Assembly: GCF_000429145.1 (NCBI RefSeq)
Contig: NZ_AUBH01000001.1
Span: forward strand, 434,001-498,000
DNA from: Aestuariibacter salexigens DSM 15300
GTDB taxonomy: Bacteria > Pseudomonadota > Gammaproteobacteria > Enterobacterales > Alteromonadaceae
DNA: 64,000 nucleotides
Reading direction: 5' to 3'
The notes under the pieces were generated by a model. It had not been told where the DNA came from and did no database searches. It was given only the letters and a program-made list of their open reading frames with translations. The translations under genes were made by a program, and so were the position numbers. Each line of letters opens with the position of its first letter. Within the stretch, counting starts at the first letter, position 1. Shown piece after piece: positions 8,959 through 18,330 of the stretch.

Positions 8959-10848
8959 ATGCGCAAAGCGGTATTGTCATTTGGGCTGGGGTTAATTCCG
9001 ACGGTGTCCCTGGCGAATGACGCAAAGGACATTGAACGCGTTACCGTCGTATCCAAAGCCCCTATGTATCAACAGGCACTATCAGATGTGCTGCCGGAAT
9101 ATCCCTTATTCGACGAAACGAGTTTCAGTGCGGATAGTCTGGCAACCTTATTTAGCCAGTCACCTGCGGTCAATCTGAATGGTCAGGGAGGGTTACTGCA
9201 AAGCATCAGCATTCGCGGCTTCTCGCGCTGGAGAATTCAGACTCTGCTTGAGGGGATCCCGATATACACTGAACGTAGAGCTGGTACGTCAATAGAATTT
9301 GTGCCACCTGAATTTGTTGGTCAGGCGTACCTGACGGCGGGTGCTGCATCGACGCAACTGGGCTCTGGCGCAATGGGCGGAGGCATTGACGTGCAGCTAA
9401 AAGTGCCACGGGAGACCGCAATGAGTCTGGGGTACGGGATGAATCAATCCTATCGCTACGGGTCGTTGTCTGGCTCAATGCGTCAAGGAACGTCAGATCC
9501 AGACTTCTCATGGTTGTTAAGTCATCGTCACGCCAACAACAGCACTGACGGTAACAACGCCGCTATTCATGACCGTTTTGAGCAAAATAGTCTGGTCCTT
9601 CGTGCGCAAAGCGATAACAGTTTTATACGCGAAGGGCTGCTGTTGATGTCTTCTGCTAATAACATCGCCAAAGCCAGCGCCGACCTGCCAACCGACAGGA
9701 TAACGCTATATCCTAAGAATCAGCATGTGGTCGGTAAAGTCAGTATCGATTGGCGAAATGGCTTTTTTTATTTTCACGATAGCGTTTTGGATACCGACGT
9801 CACCCGCCCGCAGCGTCGCAGTAATTTTTTGATCAATGAATCCCAGGATATGGGCGCACGTTTTAGTGATGTGTTTTTAGTTGACGATTGGCAGGTATTC
9901 TGGCGTGCAGGTGTTGATGCCAGAATAAACGTTACGGCCTATGAAACAGAGCTTGATGCGTTGCAACAGTTGGTGTTTGAACGCAGCAATCTGGATGCGC
10001 AGCAATGGCAGGCATTTTTAGCCGTTGACCTTGAGCGCTCATTATTCGATGGCACGCTGGCGACGGGGGGCCGGATTGATCATCACTCACAACGGGATTT
10101 CATAGCGCGTGACAAAGCGATTGATAATAACCTTAGCGGCTTTGTTGGTTATCAATATACGCTGTCATCGACACTCTCTTCTTCAGTCTATTTGAGTAGT
10201 GCCTATCGCGTGCCAAGTCTCACAGAACGCTTCTTTGATGGCGCAACGCCGCGGGGGAGAGTACAGGGTGACCCAAACCTTGCCACTGAAACCGCGCGTA
10301 ATATTGAGCTTGCACTATCCTACGACAGCAACGTTGTGTCTGGTTCCATCTCATTGTTTTCTCAAAGTATCGAGAACTACATTGAACGTTTACCTGTTGA
10401 TGACGAATTGTTGCAGTATCGCAACCTCAATAAAGCGGAAATACAGGGACTGACCTATCAGGCAAAATTGCAGTGGGATCGGAGGCAGGTGCATTGGATA
10501 TTTCATGTTGGTGGGCAATGGCTGTCTGGACGAGATAATTCGGGCCAAAGGATTGCCGATATTTCACCAGCACAACATCGCATCAGTCTGAGCGGTGCAT
10601 GGCAAAGCAGCATGGCATTTTTCGGCATTACTCATCGTCAGGCGAGTGATTACCTCGCACCGGGCGAATTGCCGACTGACACTGTCACCACCCTTGATGC
10701 TGGGGCAAGTATAGATTTAAGCGCCAACACAAAAATGACCGTCAACCTGACTAATATAACGGATGAGTATTATGTGACGTCTCGTGATGACCTGGCACCC
10801 ATGGCACGGGGCAGAGATATACAAATTGCGTTCAGTATGATGTTTTAA
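8959..10848 (+). CDS. TonB-dependent outer-membrane receptor
   Basis: A 629-residue protein with signal peptide MRKAVLSFGLGLIPTVSLA, a TonB-box-like ERVTVVS just after it, a plug domain (about 40-150; GGLLQSISIRGFSRWRIQTL, GSGAMGGGIDVQL) and a 22-strand-type barrel ending in aromatic FSMMF. GGAG lies seven bases before the ATG. The barrel carries the LxxRFFDGATPRGRVQGDPNL signature common in siderophore/vitamin-type receptors. Pairing with the Asp-box protein suggests uptake of a product bound or released by it, which is inference. Ligand unknown. Confidence 0.9.
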   Translation: MRKAVLSFGLGLIPTVSLANDAKDIERVTVVSKAPMYQQALSDVLPEYPLFDETSFSADSLATLFSQSPAVNLNGQGGLLQSISIRGFSRWRIQTLLEGIPIYTERRAGTSIEFVPPEFVGQAYLTAGAASTQLGSGAMGGGIDVQLKVPRETAMSLGYGMNQSYRYGSLSGSMRQGTSDPDFSWLLSHRHANNSTDGNNAAIHDRFEQNSLVLRAQSDNSFIREGLLLMSSANNIAKASADLPTDRITLYPKNQHVVGKVSIDWRNGFFYFHDSVLDTDVTRPQRRSNFLINESQDMGARFSDVFLVDDWQVFWRAGVDARINVTAYETELDALQQLVFERSNLDAQQWQAFLAVDLERSLFDGTLATGGRIDHHSQRDFIARDKAIDNNLSGFVGYQYTLSSTLSSSVYLSSAYRVPSLTERFFDGATPRGRVQGDPNLATETARNIELALSYDSNVVSGSISLFSQSIENYIERLPVDDELLQYRNLNKAEIQGLTYQAKLQWDRRQVHWIFHVGGQWLSGRDNSGQRIADISPAQHRISLSGAWQSSMAFFGITHRQASDYLAPGELPTDTVTTLDAGASIDLSANTKMTVNLTNITDEYYVTSRDDLAPMARGRDIQIAFSMMF

Positions 10849-10866
10849 AAAATAGAGAAGAAAAAA

Positions 10867-10890
10867 GGGGCTACGCTTCTGCGTAACCCC
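10867..10890 (-). terminator. Terminator of the HMG-CoA reductase gene
   Basis: A 24-base hairpin has arms 10867-10876 and 10881-10890 with one mismatch. On the minus strand it is followed directly by six T residues. It lies 13 bases after the reductase stop, in the convergent gap with the TonB receptor gene. Confidence 0.85.
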
Positions 10891-10902
10891 GGTAAAATAG
10901 AA

Positions 10903-12078
10903 TTAGGTACGGTTTCTACCATATTTATCGTGACTGGCCACCCAGTGACCGGCAATGACTGCACAGCCAAGTGAGATATCGCCCGCCAGCACAGTCGCGG
11001 CGACGATTTCAGCGAATTTATTCGCTTTATCTTTGCCGTAACAGCCAAGTAACTCCAGGCATTCGCGCTGTGTCGGTAAACCGGTTCCACCACCGTAGGT
11101 AGCGACAATCAGTGAGGGAAGCGTCACTGCCATATACAGATCGCCATTATCCAGCAGCTCGTGTGATAACAAACCCGCATGTGATTCAACCACGTTGGCT
11201 TCATCCTGGCCAGTCGCGATGAACAGTGATGCAATACCATTCGCTGAGTGAGGGCCGTTATAGGCGGCACCTGCCATCAAAGCGCCGGTGTTAGCCATTA
11301 CAGTAGCGCGAGCTAACGTTTTGGTGTCAACTTTCATGACGCGCTTCAACACGTCTTGCTTCAGCACAATCTCAGCAATCACGCGTTTACCACGAGAATG
11401 CAGCATATTCAGATGAGAATGCTTTTTGTCTGTATCCATATTACCCGATAACAGATACTCACACTGCACAGGGTAGTTGGCTTTGATCCACTCACAAGCA
11501 GCTAATGTGGCTTTACCTACCATGTTCTGACCCGCTGCATCACCGGTCGTGTAGTTGAAACGTAAATAGCGTGAGCGTGATACTGACCATTGGTGGATAT
11601 GCTGAAGTTTACCCACACTGGTCGTGCTTTCTGCTGCCGCTTTAATTGCCTCGAAGTTTTCTTCTACCCAGGCACCAAATTCACGGGCCTGACGGGCGTC
11701 TTCAAAGATAAATGCTGGCGCGCGCTGCATAAATTGTTCAACAACCGTGGTTTTTACACCGCCACATTCATTGATGACGCGCATGCCGCGGCTATAACTG
11801 GCAACCAGTGTGCCTTCCGTGGTGGCCAATGGTACGTAGAACAGGCCGTTAGCGTTTTCACCATTGATGTGCACAGGGCCAGCGACGCCAACCGGCATCT
11901 GTACGATACCAACAAAGTTTTCAACGTTGCCTGGAAGCACCGATGTGTCGATTGAATAACTGCCGGTATGGGTTAATTCAGCACCGGTTTTTTCCTTCAG
12001 GAAATCACGTCGGGCTTTTGCCATTTCGTCCGTGTAATCGTTCTCGGGATGGCGGGGAATGCGAAAATCGTCGCTCAT
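10903..12078 (-). CDS. hmgA: Hydroxymethylglutaryl-CoA reductase, class I type
   Basis: A 391-residue soluble enzyme that reduces HMG-CoA to mevalonate with two NAD(P)H. Class I features are visible: ENFVG start of the catalytic domain, Glu88 in PLATTEGTLVAS, GNMDTDKK with Lys218, GQDEAN with Asp292, and C-terminal His383 in ASHDKYGRN. These map to the four catalytic residues of the human enzyme (Glu559, Lys691, Asp767, His866). The membrane domain of eukaryotic forms is absent, as in archaea and some Vibrio. AGGAGT precedes the ATG by five bases. No other mevalonate-pathway gene is in the window, which is odd for a gammaproteobacterium expected to use the MEP pathway. Transfer from archaea has been proposed for the Vibrio homologues. 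Confidence 0.93.
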   Translation of the reverse strand: MSDDFRIPRHPENDYTDEMAKARRDFLKEKTGAELTHTGSYSIDTSVLPGNVENFVGIVQMPVGVAGPVHINGENANGLFYVPLATTEGTLVASYSRGMRVINECGGVKTTVVEQFMQRAPAFIFEDARQAREFGAWVEENFEAIKAAAESTTSVGKLQHIHQWSVSRSRYLRFNYTTGDAAGQNMVGKATLAACEWIKANYPVQCEYLLSGNMDTDKKHSHLNMLHSRGKRVIAEIVLKQDVLKRVMKVDTKTLARATVMANTGALMAGAAYNGPHSANGIASLFIATGQDEANVVESHAGLLSHELLDNGDLYMAVTLPSLIVATYGGGTGLPTQRECLELLGCYGKDKANKFAEIVAATVLAGDISLGCAVIAGHWVASHDKYGRNRT

Positions 12079-12162
12079 ACTTTACTCCTGTCTACCTAAA
12101 GCATAAAAATGAATGTTACAAAAATGTTAATAGCACTATACACAAATCACGTTACAAGCCAA

Positions 12163-12672
12163 CTACAACCGGCGTAGTTGGTTATTATTGTCTCTGCTTG
12201 ATTCAATCAACTGGTCTGGTTCCACATCGAATGGCTCCTTTGCCACGCGGTCATATAACACCACGTTTACCGTCGCTGCCAGGTTCAGGCTTTGATTGGA
12301 GGGTATGGCGATAACATGATCTGCTTGTTGAACCAGTTCCTTGGGTAAGGAACCATCTTCTGGACCAAAGACATAGTAGGCATTATCTGGATGATGAAAG
12401 TCAGGCAGCAAGGTTGCACCTTTGACTAACTCCACGACCACCATGTCGCTGCCAGCAGGTTTTGCCTTCAAAAGATCGTCTACTCCTGTCAATGACGCTT
12501 TTGCTTCACCCTTAATCGTGTCGGTGTGGAAATCTCTTGCATACCCGAAGCGCTGACCAGAATAAAAAATATGCTTCACACCAAAGCATCCTGCTGCACG
12601 CATTACTGCCCCGACATTCACTGCACTTTTGGGATTAAACAGGCCAATTGTCACATAGGGAAACTGGAGCAT
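12163..12672 (-). CDS. SpoU/TrmH-family RNA 2'-O-methyltransferase
   Basis: A 169-residue single-domain SPOUT methyltransferase. The three family motifs are present: NVGAVMRAAGCFG near residues 19-31, YVFGPEDGSLP near 100-110, and IPSNQSLNLAATVNVVLYD near 126-144. Together they form the trefoil-knot SAM site and the catalytic arginine environment. No extra N-terminal RNA-binding domain is present, as in TrmL-like proteins, which methylate the tRNA wobble base. The exact RNA target cannot be read from the sequence. Monocistronic, 84 nt upstream of the reductase gene on the same strand. Confidence 0.85.
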   Translation of the reverse strand: MLQFPYVTIGLFNPKSAVNVGAVMRAAGCFGVKHIFYSGQRFGYARDFHTDTIKGEAKASLTGVDDLLKAKPAGSDMVVVELVKGATLLPDFHHPDNAYYVFGPEDGSLPKELVQQADHVIAIPSNQSLNLAATVNVVLYDRVAKEPFDVEPDQLIESSRDNNNQLRRL

Positions 12673-12845
12673 AGATGATCATGTCTGGTGATTTGTTGTG
12701 CATTATACAGGTCAGACCAGTTAAGAAAAGTGTTTTTTTTCAAAGAGTTTGAAAATTTATGGGATCACAGGGACGTTTATGCACAAATAGTGCATTGGCT
12801 TGTGGACTGTTCACAGACGCTTAACTGAGATGGGAAGAAACCAGT

Positions 12846-14264
12846 TTACGCCTCGTATACCGTGGCCTGGTTGCGTCCGTTCTTTTTTGATTCATATAAG
12901 GCAACGTCGGCGTTCGCCAGGTGCTTTGAAAATTGTTCGTCAGGGGTGCCAACACTAACACCAAAACTGGCGGTAAATTGAATGGTATCGTCTTCAAATA
13001 TAACCGGATGCGCTGCGATATGCTCGCGTGCGCGGTTTATCAGTGAAAGACATTTATCCGCAGGCAAATTATGGATCATTAATACGAACTCTTCGCCTCC
13101 CCAGCGACACACTGTATCATCGGTGCGCAGCATAGACGTCAGGATGTGGGCGGCTTCACGCAGTACGGCATCGCCAGCATTGTGACCATAGGTATCGTTA
13201 ATTTTTTTAAAATGATCCAGGTCGACCATGACAATACACACCGAAGAAGTGCGATGTTTTAGCTGATGGTAGCGTCGCTGCAGGTAGTTTCTATTTGCCA
13301 GCCCGGTCAGCGCATCAACTTCCATACGTTTTTCAAGGTAACGTTTGTAACCGATAAAGGAGAAGAACAGGACGGTGATCACCACAATAATGGCAGATGA
13401 AGCAAGTCCTGCGTTTATCGCAAAGGTATGTGTAAGCTTTGCCTGCCTGCGCTCAAGGGGGGTTAACAATAACAGTCGCCAATTAAGCTGAGGGATGCTT
13501 ATTTCTGAGATCAGTACGTCTTCGTCGTTAAGTTCAACAATGATACTGTCCAGATCTTGCAAGTTGACATTGGAATCTGTGAACCAGGGCAGAGAATTGA
13601 GATCTGGAATATACTCGTCTGTGACAATCAGGTCTGGTAATGAAGATAAAATCACCTGGTCAAGTTCATTGACGAAAAGAAAATCATAGCCGTATTGTTT
13701 TTTATAGCTGGCGAAAGATTCCACGAACGATTTGATACGTTTGCCGACCCCGACAAAACCCAGAAATTCGCCGTCGTCGTTGTAAATTTTCACATCGAAA
13801 AAAAGGTGAACATCACCGACCTGACCGAGGTCGGCTAAGATCTTTTTTTCTGTTTTCAACGCTTCAAAATACCAATAAACCTTACCCTCAATCAGATCAA
13901 ATTGGCGGCCATTAGACATTAACTGTTTACGCTGTTTCTCTAGTGCGACAAAAAACGTTAACTTGAGCCGCTGCTCCATTCTGGATAACTGTTCGAGAAT
14001 AAACGCTTCATCGACTTCATCGCTGTCTAACAGCTGATCAAAGGTGATAGTTTCCGCGAAGGTTTCTGCGATATGCAGGGGTTTTAGCAACTCACGATTA
14101 ACCAGTGAATAAACCGGGCTAATGGCCTGTTGTTGTATGCGGCTTTGCTCCGACACGATGTTGTTGATGGCGATGTAGCCGGTGACAGCAAAAACGGCTA
14201 ATACAGAGAGTAAAATGAGGATGAGCAAGCTCTGTGTGTTCTTGCCGACTAACGCCTTTAACAT
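12846..14264 (-). CDS. Membrane-bound diguanylate cyclase with periplasmic sensor domain
   Basis: A 472-residue protein with two membrane helices (about 11-33 and 285-308) that flank a periplasmic region of about 250 residues, probably a Cache-type sensor. A C-terminal GGDEF domain follows. The active-site loop is GGEEF at 389-393, and an inhibitory RxxD site is present at Arg380-Asp383 with canonical spacing. It should therefore make cyclic di-GMP from two GTP and be product-inhibited. The sensor ligand is unknown. It is a single-gene unit. Confidence 0.92.
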   Translation of the reverse strand: MLKALVGKNTQSLLILILLSVLAVFAVTGYIAINNIVSEQSRIQQQAISPVYSLVNRELLKPLHIAETFAETITFDQLLDSDEVDEAFILEQLSRMEQRLKLTFFVALEKQRKQLMSNGRQFDLIEGKVYWYFEALKTEKKILADLGQVGDVHLFFDVKIYNDDGEFLGFVGVGKRIKSFVESFASYKKQYGYDFLFVNELDQVILSSLPDLIVTDEYIPDLNSLPWFTDSNVNLQDLDSIIVELNDEDVLISEISIPQLNWRLLLLTPLERRQAKLTHTFAINAGLASSAIIVVITVLFFSFIGYKRYLEKRMEVDALTGLANRNYLQRRYHQLKHRTSSVCIVMVDLDHFKKINDTYGHNAGDAVLREAAHILTSMLRTDDTVCRWGGEEFVLMIHNLPADKCLSLINRAREHIAAHPVIFEDDTIQFTASFGVSVGTPDEQFSKHLANADVALYESKKNGRNQATVYEA

Positions 14265-14400
14265 CGCAACCTCTTTTTTGTCCGGCAGGACTTTTTTTGG
14301 GCAGTGTACCTGATGTTAATGACAAAATGTGCAGAAAATATGAAACACACCCTGAACCGAAACCGATGCTTGATACGTCAGTACTTAGCACAGCAGTACG

Positions 14401-15132
14401 TTACAACTGTTTAAACAACTCGTAGAGACCGTCTTGCTCAAGACACATCTCGAATGGCGTACTTTGATTGTCCGATAGTGGAGTATGCATCCACTTATGG
14501 ATAGAGTCCGGTCTGACCTTGAACGCCACTATGCCCAGCATCGCCGTTATTGCCTGCATTCGGCTTGAAGTATCCCGGTCCAGATTTGGGAGTGCGTCTA
14601 ACTGAGGTTTTGAGAATCCGACTAACTGTTTGAGCTCATCAGAGTGGAGTCCTGCTGAATGTGTTGCCGTTAGAAACTGTTTAATAATGTCGAATTTTCT
14701 CGCTTTGGCGGTTGTCGCTATCTGTAGTTCCCCAATGTTCGCAGACTTTGCTTCCTTTAGTGCTTGTTGAAAAAATTCGTCCAATGACGTTTTATTGCGA
14801 CTCACTTTGAAAAGCACTTTTAACGTACCATCCTTGGGTAACGACACACGGTTTATTTCTGGATTGGTAAAACTGACACCTATCGCCACACATCCATGGA
14901 CATGGATCTTGGTGTAGCGGTTTAGCATCTCTGCAACACCAGTTTCAGATATCTTAGTTTTAGGGTGGGGGATCTGGTGCCAACACCAGTATTCCAATCC
15001 AGACGTTAGGGACTCAATTTCTGAAAATATGGCGTGAATACCTTTTTCGTCAAAATTTCCAGAGTATTCGCTAACGACGATATTGCCGTGCAGATTATTT
15101 TCAAATTCACCGTGCTGATTGCTGTACTGCAT
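14401..15132 (-). CDS. Unknown two-part protein: SpoIIAA-like N-terminus, ParS/MbcA-like C-terminus
   Basis: A 243-residue soluble protein I cannot name. Residues about 10-120 (HGNIVVSEYSGNFDEKGI onward) read like the SpoIIAA/STAS-like fold: beta-strand, then GxxDxxGI and helix. Residues about 160-243 (ELKQLVGFSKPQLD, then KWMHTPL and TPFEMCLEQDGLYELFKQL) resemble the Xre/MbcA/ParS toxin-binding domain, whose pattern is W-x-TP ... TPhEhh-x-x-x-G. No RES-type toxin gene lies nearby. It sits 111 nt after the RND permease stop on the same strand, and a nested palindrome overlaps its leader. Both domain calls are by eye and tentative. Confidence 0.6.
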   Translation of the reverse strand: MQYSNQHGEFENNLHGNIVVSEYSGNFDEKGIHAIFSEIESLTSGLEYWCWHQIPHPKTKISETGVAEMLNRYTKIHVHGCVAIGVSFTNPEINRVSLPKDGTLKVLFKVSRNKTSLDEFFQQALKEAKSANIGELQIATTAKARKFDIIKQFLTATHSAGLHSDELKQLVGFSKPQLDALPNLDRDTSSRMQAITAMLGIVAFKVRPDSIHKWMHTPLSDNQSTPFEMCLEQDGLYELFKQL

Positions 15133-15139
15133 TGGCGCT

Positions 15140-15181
15140 GATTTCCGTCCAGACCTGATGCGTCAGGTTACGACGGAAATC
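15140..15181 (-). promoter_or_regulatory. Nested palindrome in the leader of the unknown gene
   Basis: A perfect 10-bp outer inverted repeat (15140-15149 with 15172-15181) encloses an inner one (ACCTGA...TCAGGT, 15153-15158 with 15163-15168). The structure begins eight bases upstream of the ATG at 15132, and its arm holds the only GGA that could serve as a ribosome site. It could be the RND operon terminator, an operator, or an RNA switch on translation. Confidence 0.5.
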
Positions 15182-15243
15182 AACAAAAACTCAATAATTA
15201 AATCACCTCTGGATACATCAACAGATTAATAATCTGATAGGAC

Positions 15244-18200
15244 CTATTGTGCTCGCTGTCCCAGTGATGTCAGTTTATCCACCATACGCTTGGCATCCGC
15301 CACCATATTGGCGGTTTTGCGTCGCAACTTGAGCAGCAGCAGGTAAGCCAGCGGTACCAGGAATAAACTGGTTATGGTTGAGAAAATCAGCCCTCCAATA
15401 ATGGCGATTGCCATAGGCGAGTAGGGCGGGCCATCACCTCCTATACGGGTCGAGCCTAATGCCAGTGGAATAAGACCCAGTACAGTTGTGGCAACTGTCA
15501 TAAGAATCGGCCTGACCCTGCTTAGACAGCCGTCAACAATCGCATTTGCGACGCTGTAACCCTGGTTGACTAATTGGTTTACCCGGTCTACCAGCACAAT
15601 ACCGTTGTTAACAACAATCCCCATCAAAATCAGCATGCCTATCATGCCCATGACGGACATGGATGTGCCTGTGATGAAGAAGGCCCAGAATACCCCGGTG
15701 AAGGAAAACAAAAGCGAGGTAATGACGGCAGTCGGCAGTAATAATGACTCAAACAGTGCAGCCATGACAATGTAAATCATACACAGTGCCAACAGCATAT
15801 TAAGTTGCATGACGCTATTCGCTTCATCCTGACGTCTGAAGCTGCCATCCAACGTCCAGCTGTAGCCGGATGGCATCTCAACAAAGTTCATGACTTCCTG
15901 AATGCGCTCACGGGCTTGCTCCGTTGTGGTGCCGTCTTGCAGATTGGCACCAATGGTGATGGATGTCTGACGATAATTGCGCCAAATCTCCGCCAGCCGT
16001 GGTGCAACTTCTACACTTGCTACCATGTCCAGTGTGACGTTCTGATTGCCATCACGTTTTAAGGTGAGGTTTTTAAGCTCATTCAATGACGTTTGCGTAT
16101 CCTCATCAAACATCAGACGAATGTCGATTTCGCCGCTGTCACCGTGTCGGAAGGTCCTCAAATTGGTGCCGCGTAACGCCGTAGCGACAATATCGGCAAC
16201 GTTTTGTGTAGTCAGACCAAAACGAAATGCTTTCTGGCGGTCAATACGTACCTGTAATTCCTGTCGACGTGGTCCAGTATCAGTGCGGACATCGGTTAAC
16301 CCTTCAACATTAGAGAGAACGGGCACGATACGGTCGGCCAAACGCATCAATGCGCCGGAGGACTCGCCTAACAGGGTGATCCGTATTCCACCGCCATTTC
16401 CTTCATCCCAGCGGAAAGAAGGTTTGGCGCGCACGAAGGTTGGGAAACCCTCCTTGATCTTGTCTTTTAACGCCGAGACTTTAATCGGTAAATCATCTTT
16501 CAGTGTAATGCCTGATACCGCGTGTCCGGCACGATAGTAGCTGTACACCTGTTTGACATGAAATTCATCCTGATTGGCATACAGATACGCTTCCATTTTA
16601 TCTACAACTTGTTCGACTTCTTCAAGACTGTAGTTGCCCTGGATGTGGTAATTAAGCCAGATCCGTTCCTCATTGTTGTTGCCCTCATCATTATTGCTGA
16701 CGAACTGCATAGGAATGGCGGTGCTGACCAATAGCAGCACGGCGATCATGGCGGTTTTGTATTGATGCGCTAACGTCCATTCCAGCGTGCGTTTATACAA
16801 ACGTTTCGCTTTGCCAGGAGGTTTTGGCTTAGCAAGCTTGGCGGGCAGCTTCACTTTGGTGGTCAGTAATGGGATCAGCGTCTGTGCAATGACCAGAGAC
16901 GCAAACAGCGAAATACAGATGGCGATGGCCACATGTTCGAGGAAAACCGTCACGTCAATTTTTACACCGACTATATTAGGTAAAAACACAATCGCGGTGG
17001 TAGCCGTGCCGGCAATCACCGCCAGACTCACTTTCGCGACGCCTGCTTTCGTGGCTTCAATGATATTGTCGTTATGCTCTTTTTCCTGCTGAATACTTTC
17101 GGTGACCACCACTGCGTTGTCGACCAGCATACCTACGGCCAGCATCAATCCCATCAGTGACAGGATATTCAATGAGTAGCCAAAGAAGTACATAAAGCCT
17201 AACGTTATGCATATCGACAATGGTACAGACAACACCACGATCATGGTGGTGGGCAGGTGCCGTAAGAACAGGAAAAGAACGCCGATAGAGAGCACCGCAC
17301 CAATTAATCCAGCACTTAACAAATCGCTTAGTGATGAGGTCACACTGTCGGCAACATCATCCATGATGAACAGATTAATACCATTAAACGCTGGATTTTC
17401 ATTGGCCTCGTCGATGACCTCCAAAACATTTTTTGACACTTCAACCAGATTGCTTCCAGATTCGCGAAATATGTTAAAACCTACGGCATAAGTGCGATCC
17501 AGGTGTCGACCTTCAACACGTTTTGGGGTTTCGTAACGTATATCTGCGATATCAGCCAGCCTGACATTACGATTCACCAGTAAGTCTTCAATTTCCTGCA
17601 AACTGCGGAATTCGCCCATAGGGTTGACCACAATCTGCTGGTTCATATCGACGAATTCACCGGCGGTCATCGAGAAATTAGCTTTACGCAACACCTCAGC
17701 GAGTTCGTTTACATCGACGTGCAATGCTGCAATTCTCTGCGCGTCAAGGCGAATGGTGATTTGCTTCTTCATCACACCATAAAGCTCAACCCGCGATACG
17801 CCGGGTACACGCTCTATTGGCATTTTCAGGTTGCGTTCCAACAGGTCGTAGGCGTTGGATAAATCCCGCTCGCTGGACACCCTTAACTGGAATACCGGCA
17901 TATCGTTGGTGTTAAACTTGTACACCAGAATCCGCTCGACATCGTCAGGCAACTCGTGACGGATGGCATCCACTTTCTCACGCGCTTCGATACTTTTTGC
18001 CTTGATGTTTTCGTCCCAGGCAAATTCCATGTAGATCTCGGCACTTTCTTCGCTTGAGCGCGAGCGCAGGCGCTTTATCCCAGACATGGTGGCCAGTGCT
18101 TCTTCCACAGGGCGGGTGATCATTTTTTCAATTTCGGCAGGCGTCGCATCCTGGTACGGAATATTGACGACCAATTGCGGGATATCGATGCCGGGAAATT

Positions 18201-18330
18201 TCTCAAGCGGCAGCAAACGACTGGAAATCACACCGAATAAAAACAGCGACAGAAACACCATACACACCGTAACCGGCTTGCGTATGGCGAAGGCGGCCAG
18301 CGCCGCACCTGCTGAGGTGAACTTATCCAT
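15244..18330 (-). CDS. RND efflux permease (second of a two-permease operon)
   Basis: A 1028-residue inner-membrane pump of the HAE/AcrB type with twelve expected helices and two large periplasmic loops. The proton-relay helix reads LAVGMLVDNAVVVTES, so the first relay Asp is present and the second is Asn. Start chosen at the ATG at 18330, which overlaps the upstream permease stop by eight bases and follows AGGGAG; an upstream in-frame ATG at 18375 would overlap much more and add 15 charged residues. Translational coupling to the first permease is likely, suggesting a heteromeric pump like MdtBC. Confidence 0.9.
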   Translation of the reverse strand: MDKFTSAGAALAAFAIRKPVTVCMVFLSLFLFGVISSRLLPLEKFPGIDIPQLVVNIPYQDATPAEIEKMITRPVEEALATMSGIKRLRSRSSEESAEIYMEFAWDENIKAKSIEAREKVDAIRHELPDDVERILVYKFNTNDMPVFQLRVSSERDLSNAYDLLERNLKMPIERVPGVSRVELYGVMKKQITIRLDAQRIAALHVDVNELAEVLRKANFSMTAGEFVDMNQQIVVNPMGEFRSLQEIEDLLVNRNVRLADIADIRYETPKRVEGRHLDRTYAVGFNIFRESGSNLVEVSKNVLEVIDEANENPAFNGINLFIMDDVADSVTSSLSDLLSAGLIGAVLSIGVLFLFLRHLPTTMIVVLSVPLSICITLGFMYFFGYSLNILSLMGLMLAVGMLVDNAVVVTESIQQEKEHNDNIIEATKAGVAKVSLAVIAGTATTAIVFLPNIVGVKIDVTVFLEHVAIAICISLFASLVIAQTLIPLLTTKVKLPAKLAKPKPPGKAKRLYKRTLEWTLAHQYKTAMIAVLLLVSTAIPMQFVSNNDEGNNNEERIWLNYHIQGNYSLEEVEQVVDKMEAYLYANQDEFHVKQVYSYYRAGHAVSGITLKDDLPIKVSALKDKIKEGFPTFVRAKPSFRWDEGNGGGIRITLLGESSGALMRLADRIVPVLSNVEGLTDVRTDTGPRRQELQVRIDRQKAFRFGLTTQNVADIVATALRGTNLRTFRHGDSGEIDIRLMFDEDTQTSLNELKNLTLKRDGNQNVTLDMVASVEVAPRLAEIWRNYRQTSITIGANLQDGTTTEQARERIQEVMNFVEMPSGYSWTLDGSFRRQDEANSVMQLNMLLALCMIYIVMAALFESLLLPTAVITSLLFSFTGVFWAFFITGTSMSVMGMIGMLILMGIVVNNGIVLVDRVNQLVNQGYSVANAIVDGCLSRVRPILMTVATTVLGLIPLALGSTRIGGDGPPYSPMAIAIIGGLIFSTITSLFLVPLAYLLLLKLRRKTANMVADAKRMVDKLTSLGQRAQ

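Noticed and set aside
12737-12755. AT-rich perfect palindrome between the cyclase and methyltransferase genes
   Set aside because: A stem of only A-T and two G-C pairs with no T-run placed correctly for the minus-strand transcript; too weak to call a terminator.
14401-15243. Classical ParS-RES toxin-antitoxin pair
   Set aside because: No toxin-like gene lies next to the ParS-like domain; neighbours are a cyclase and an RND permease.
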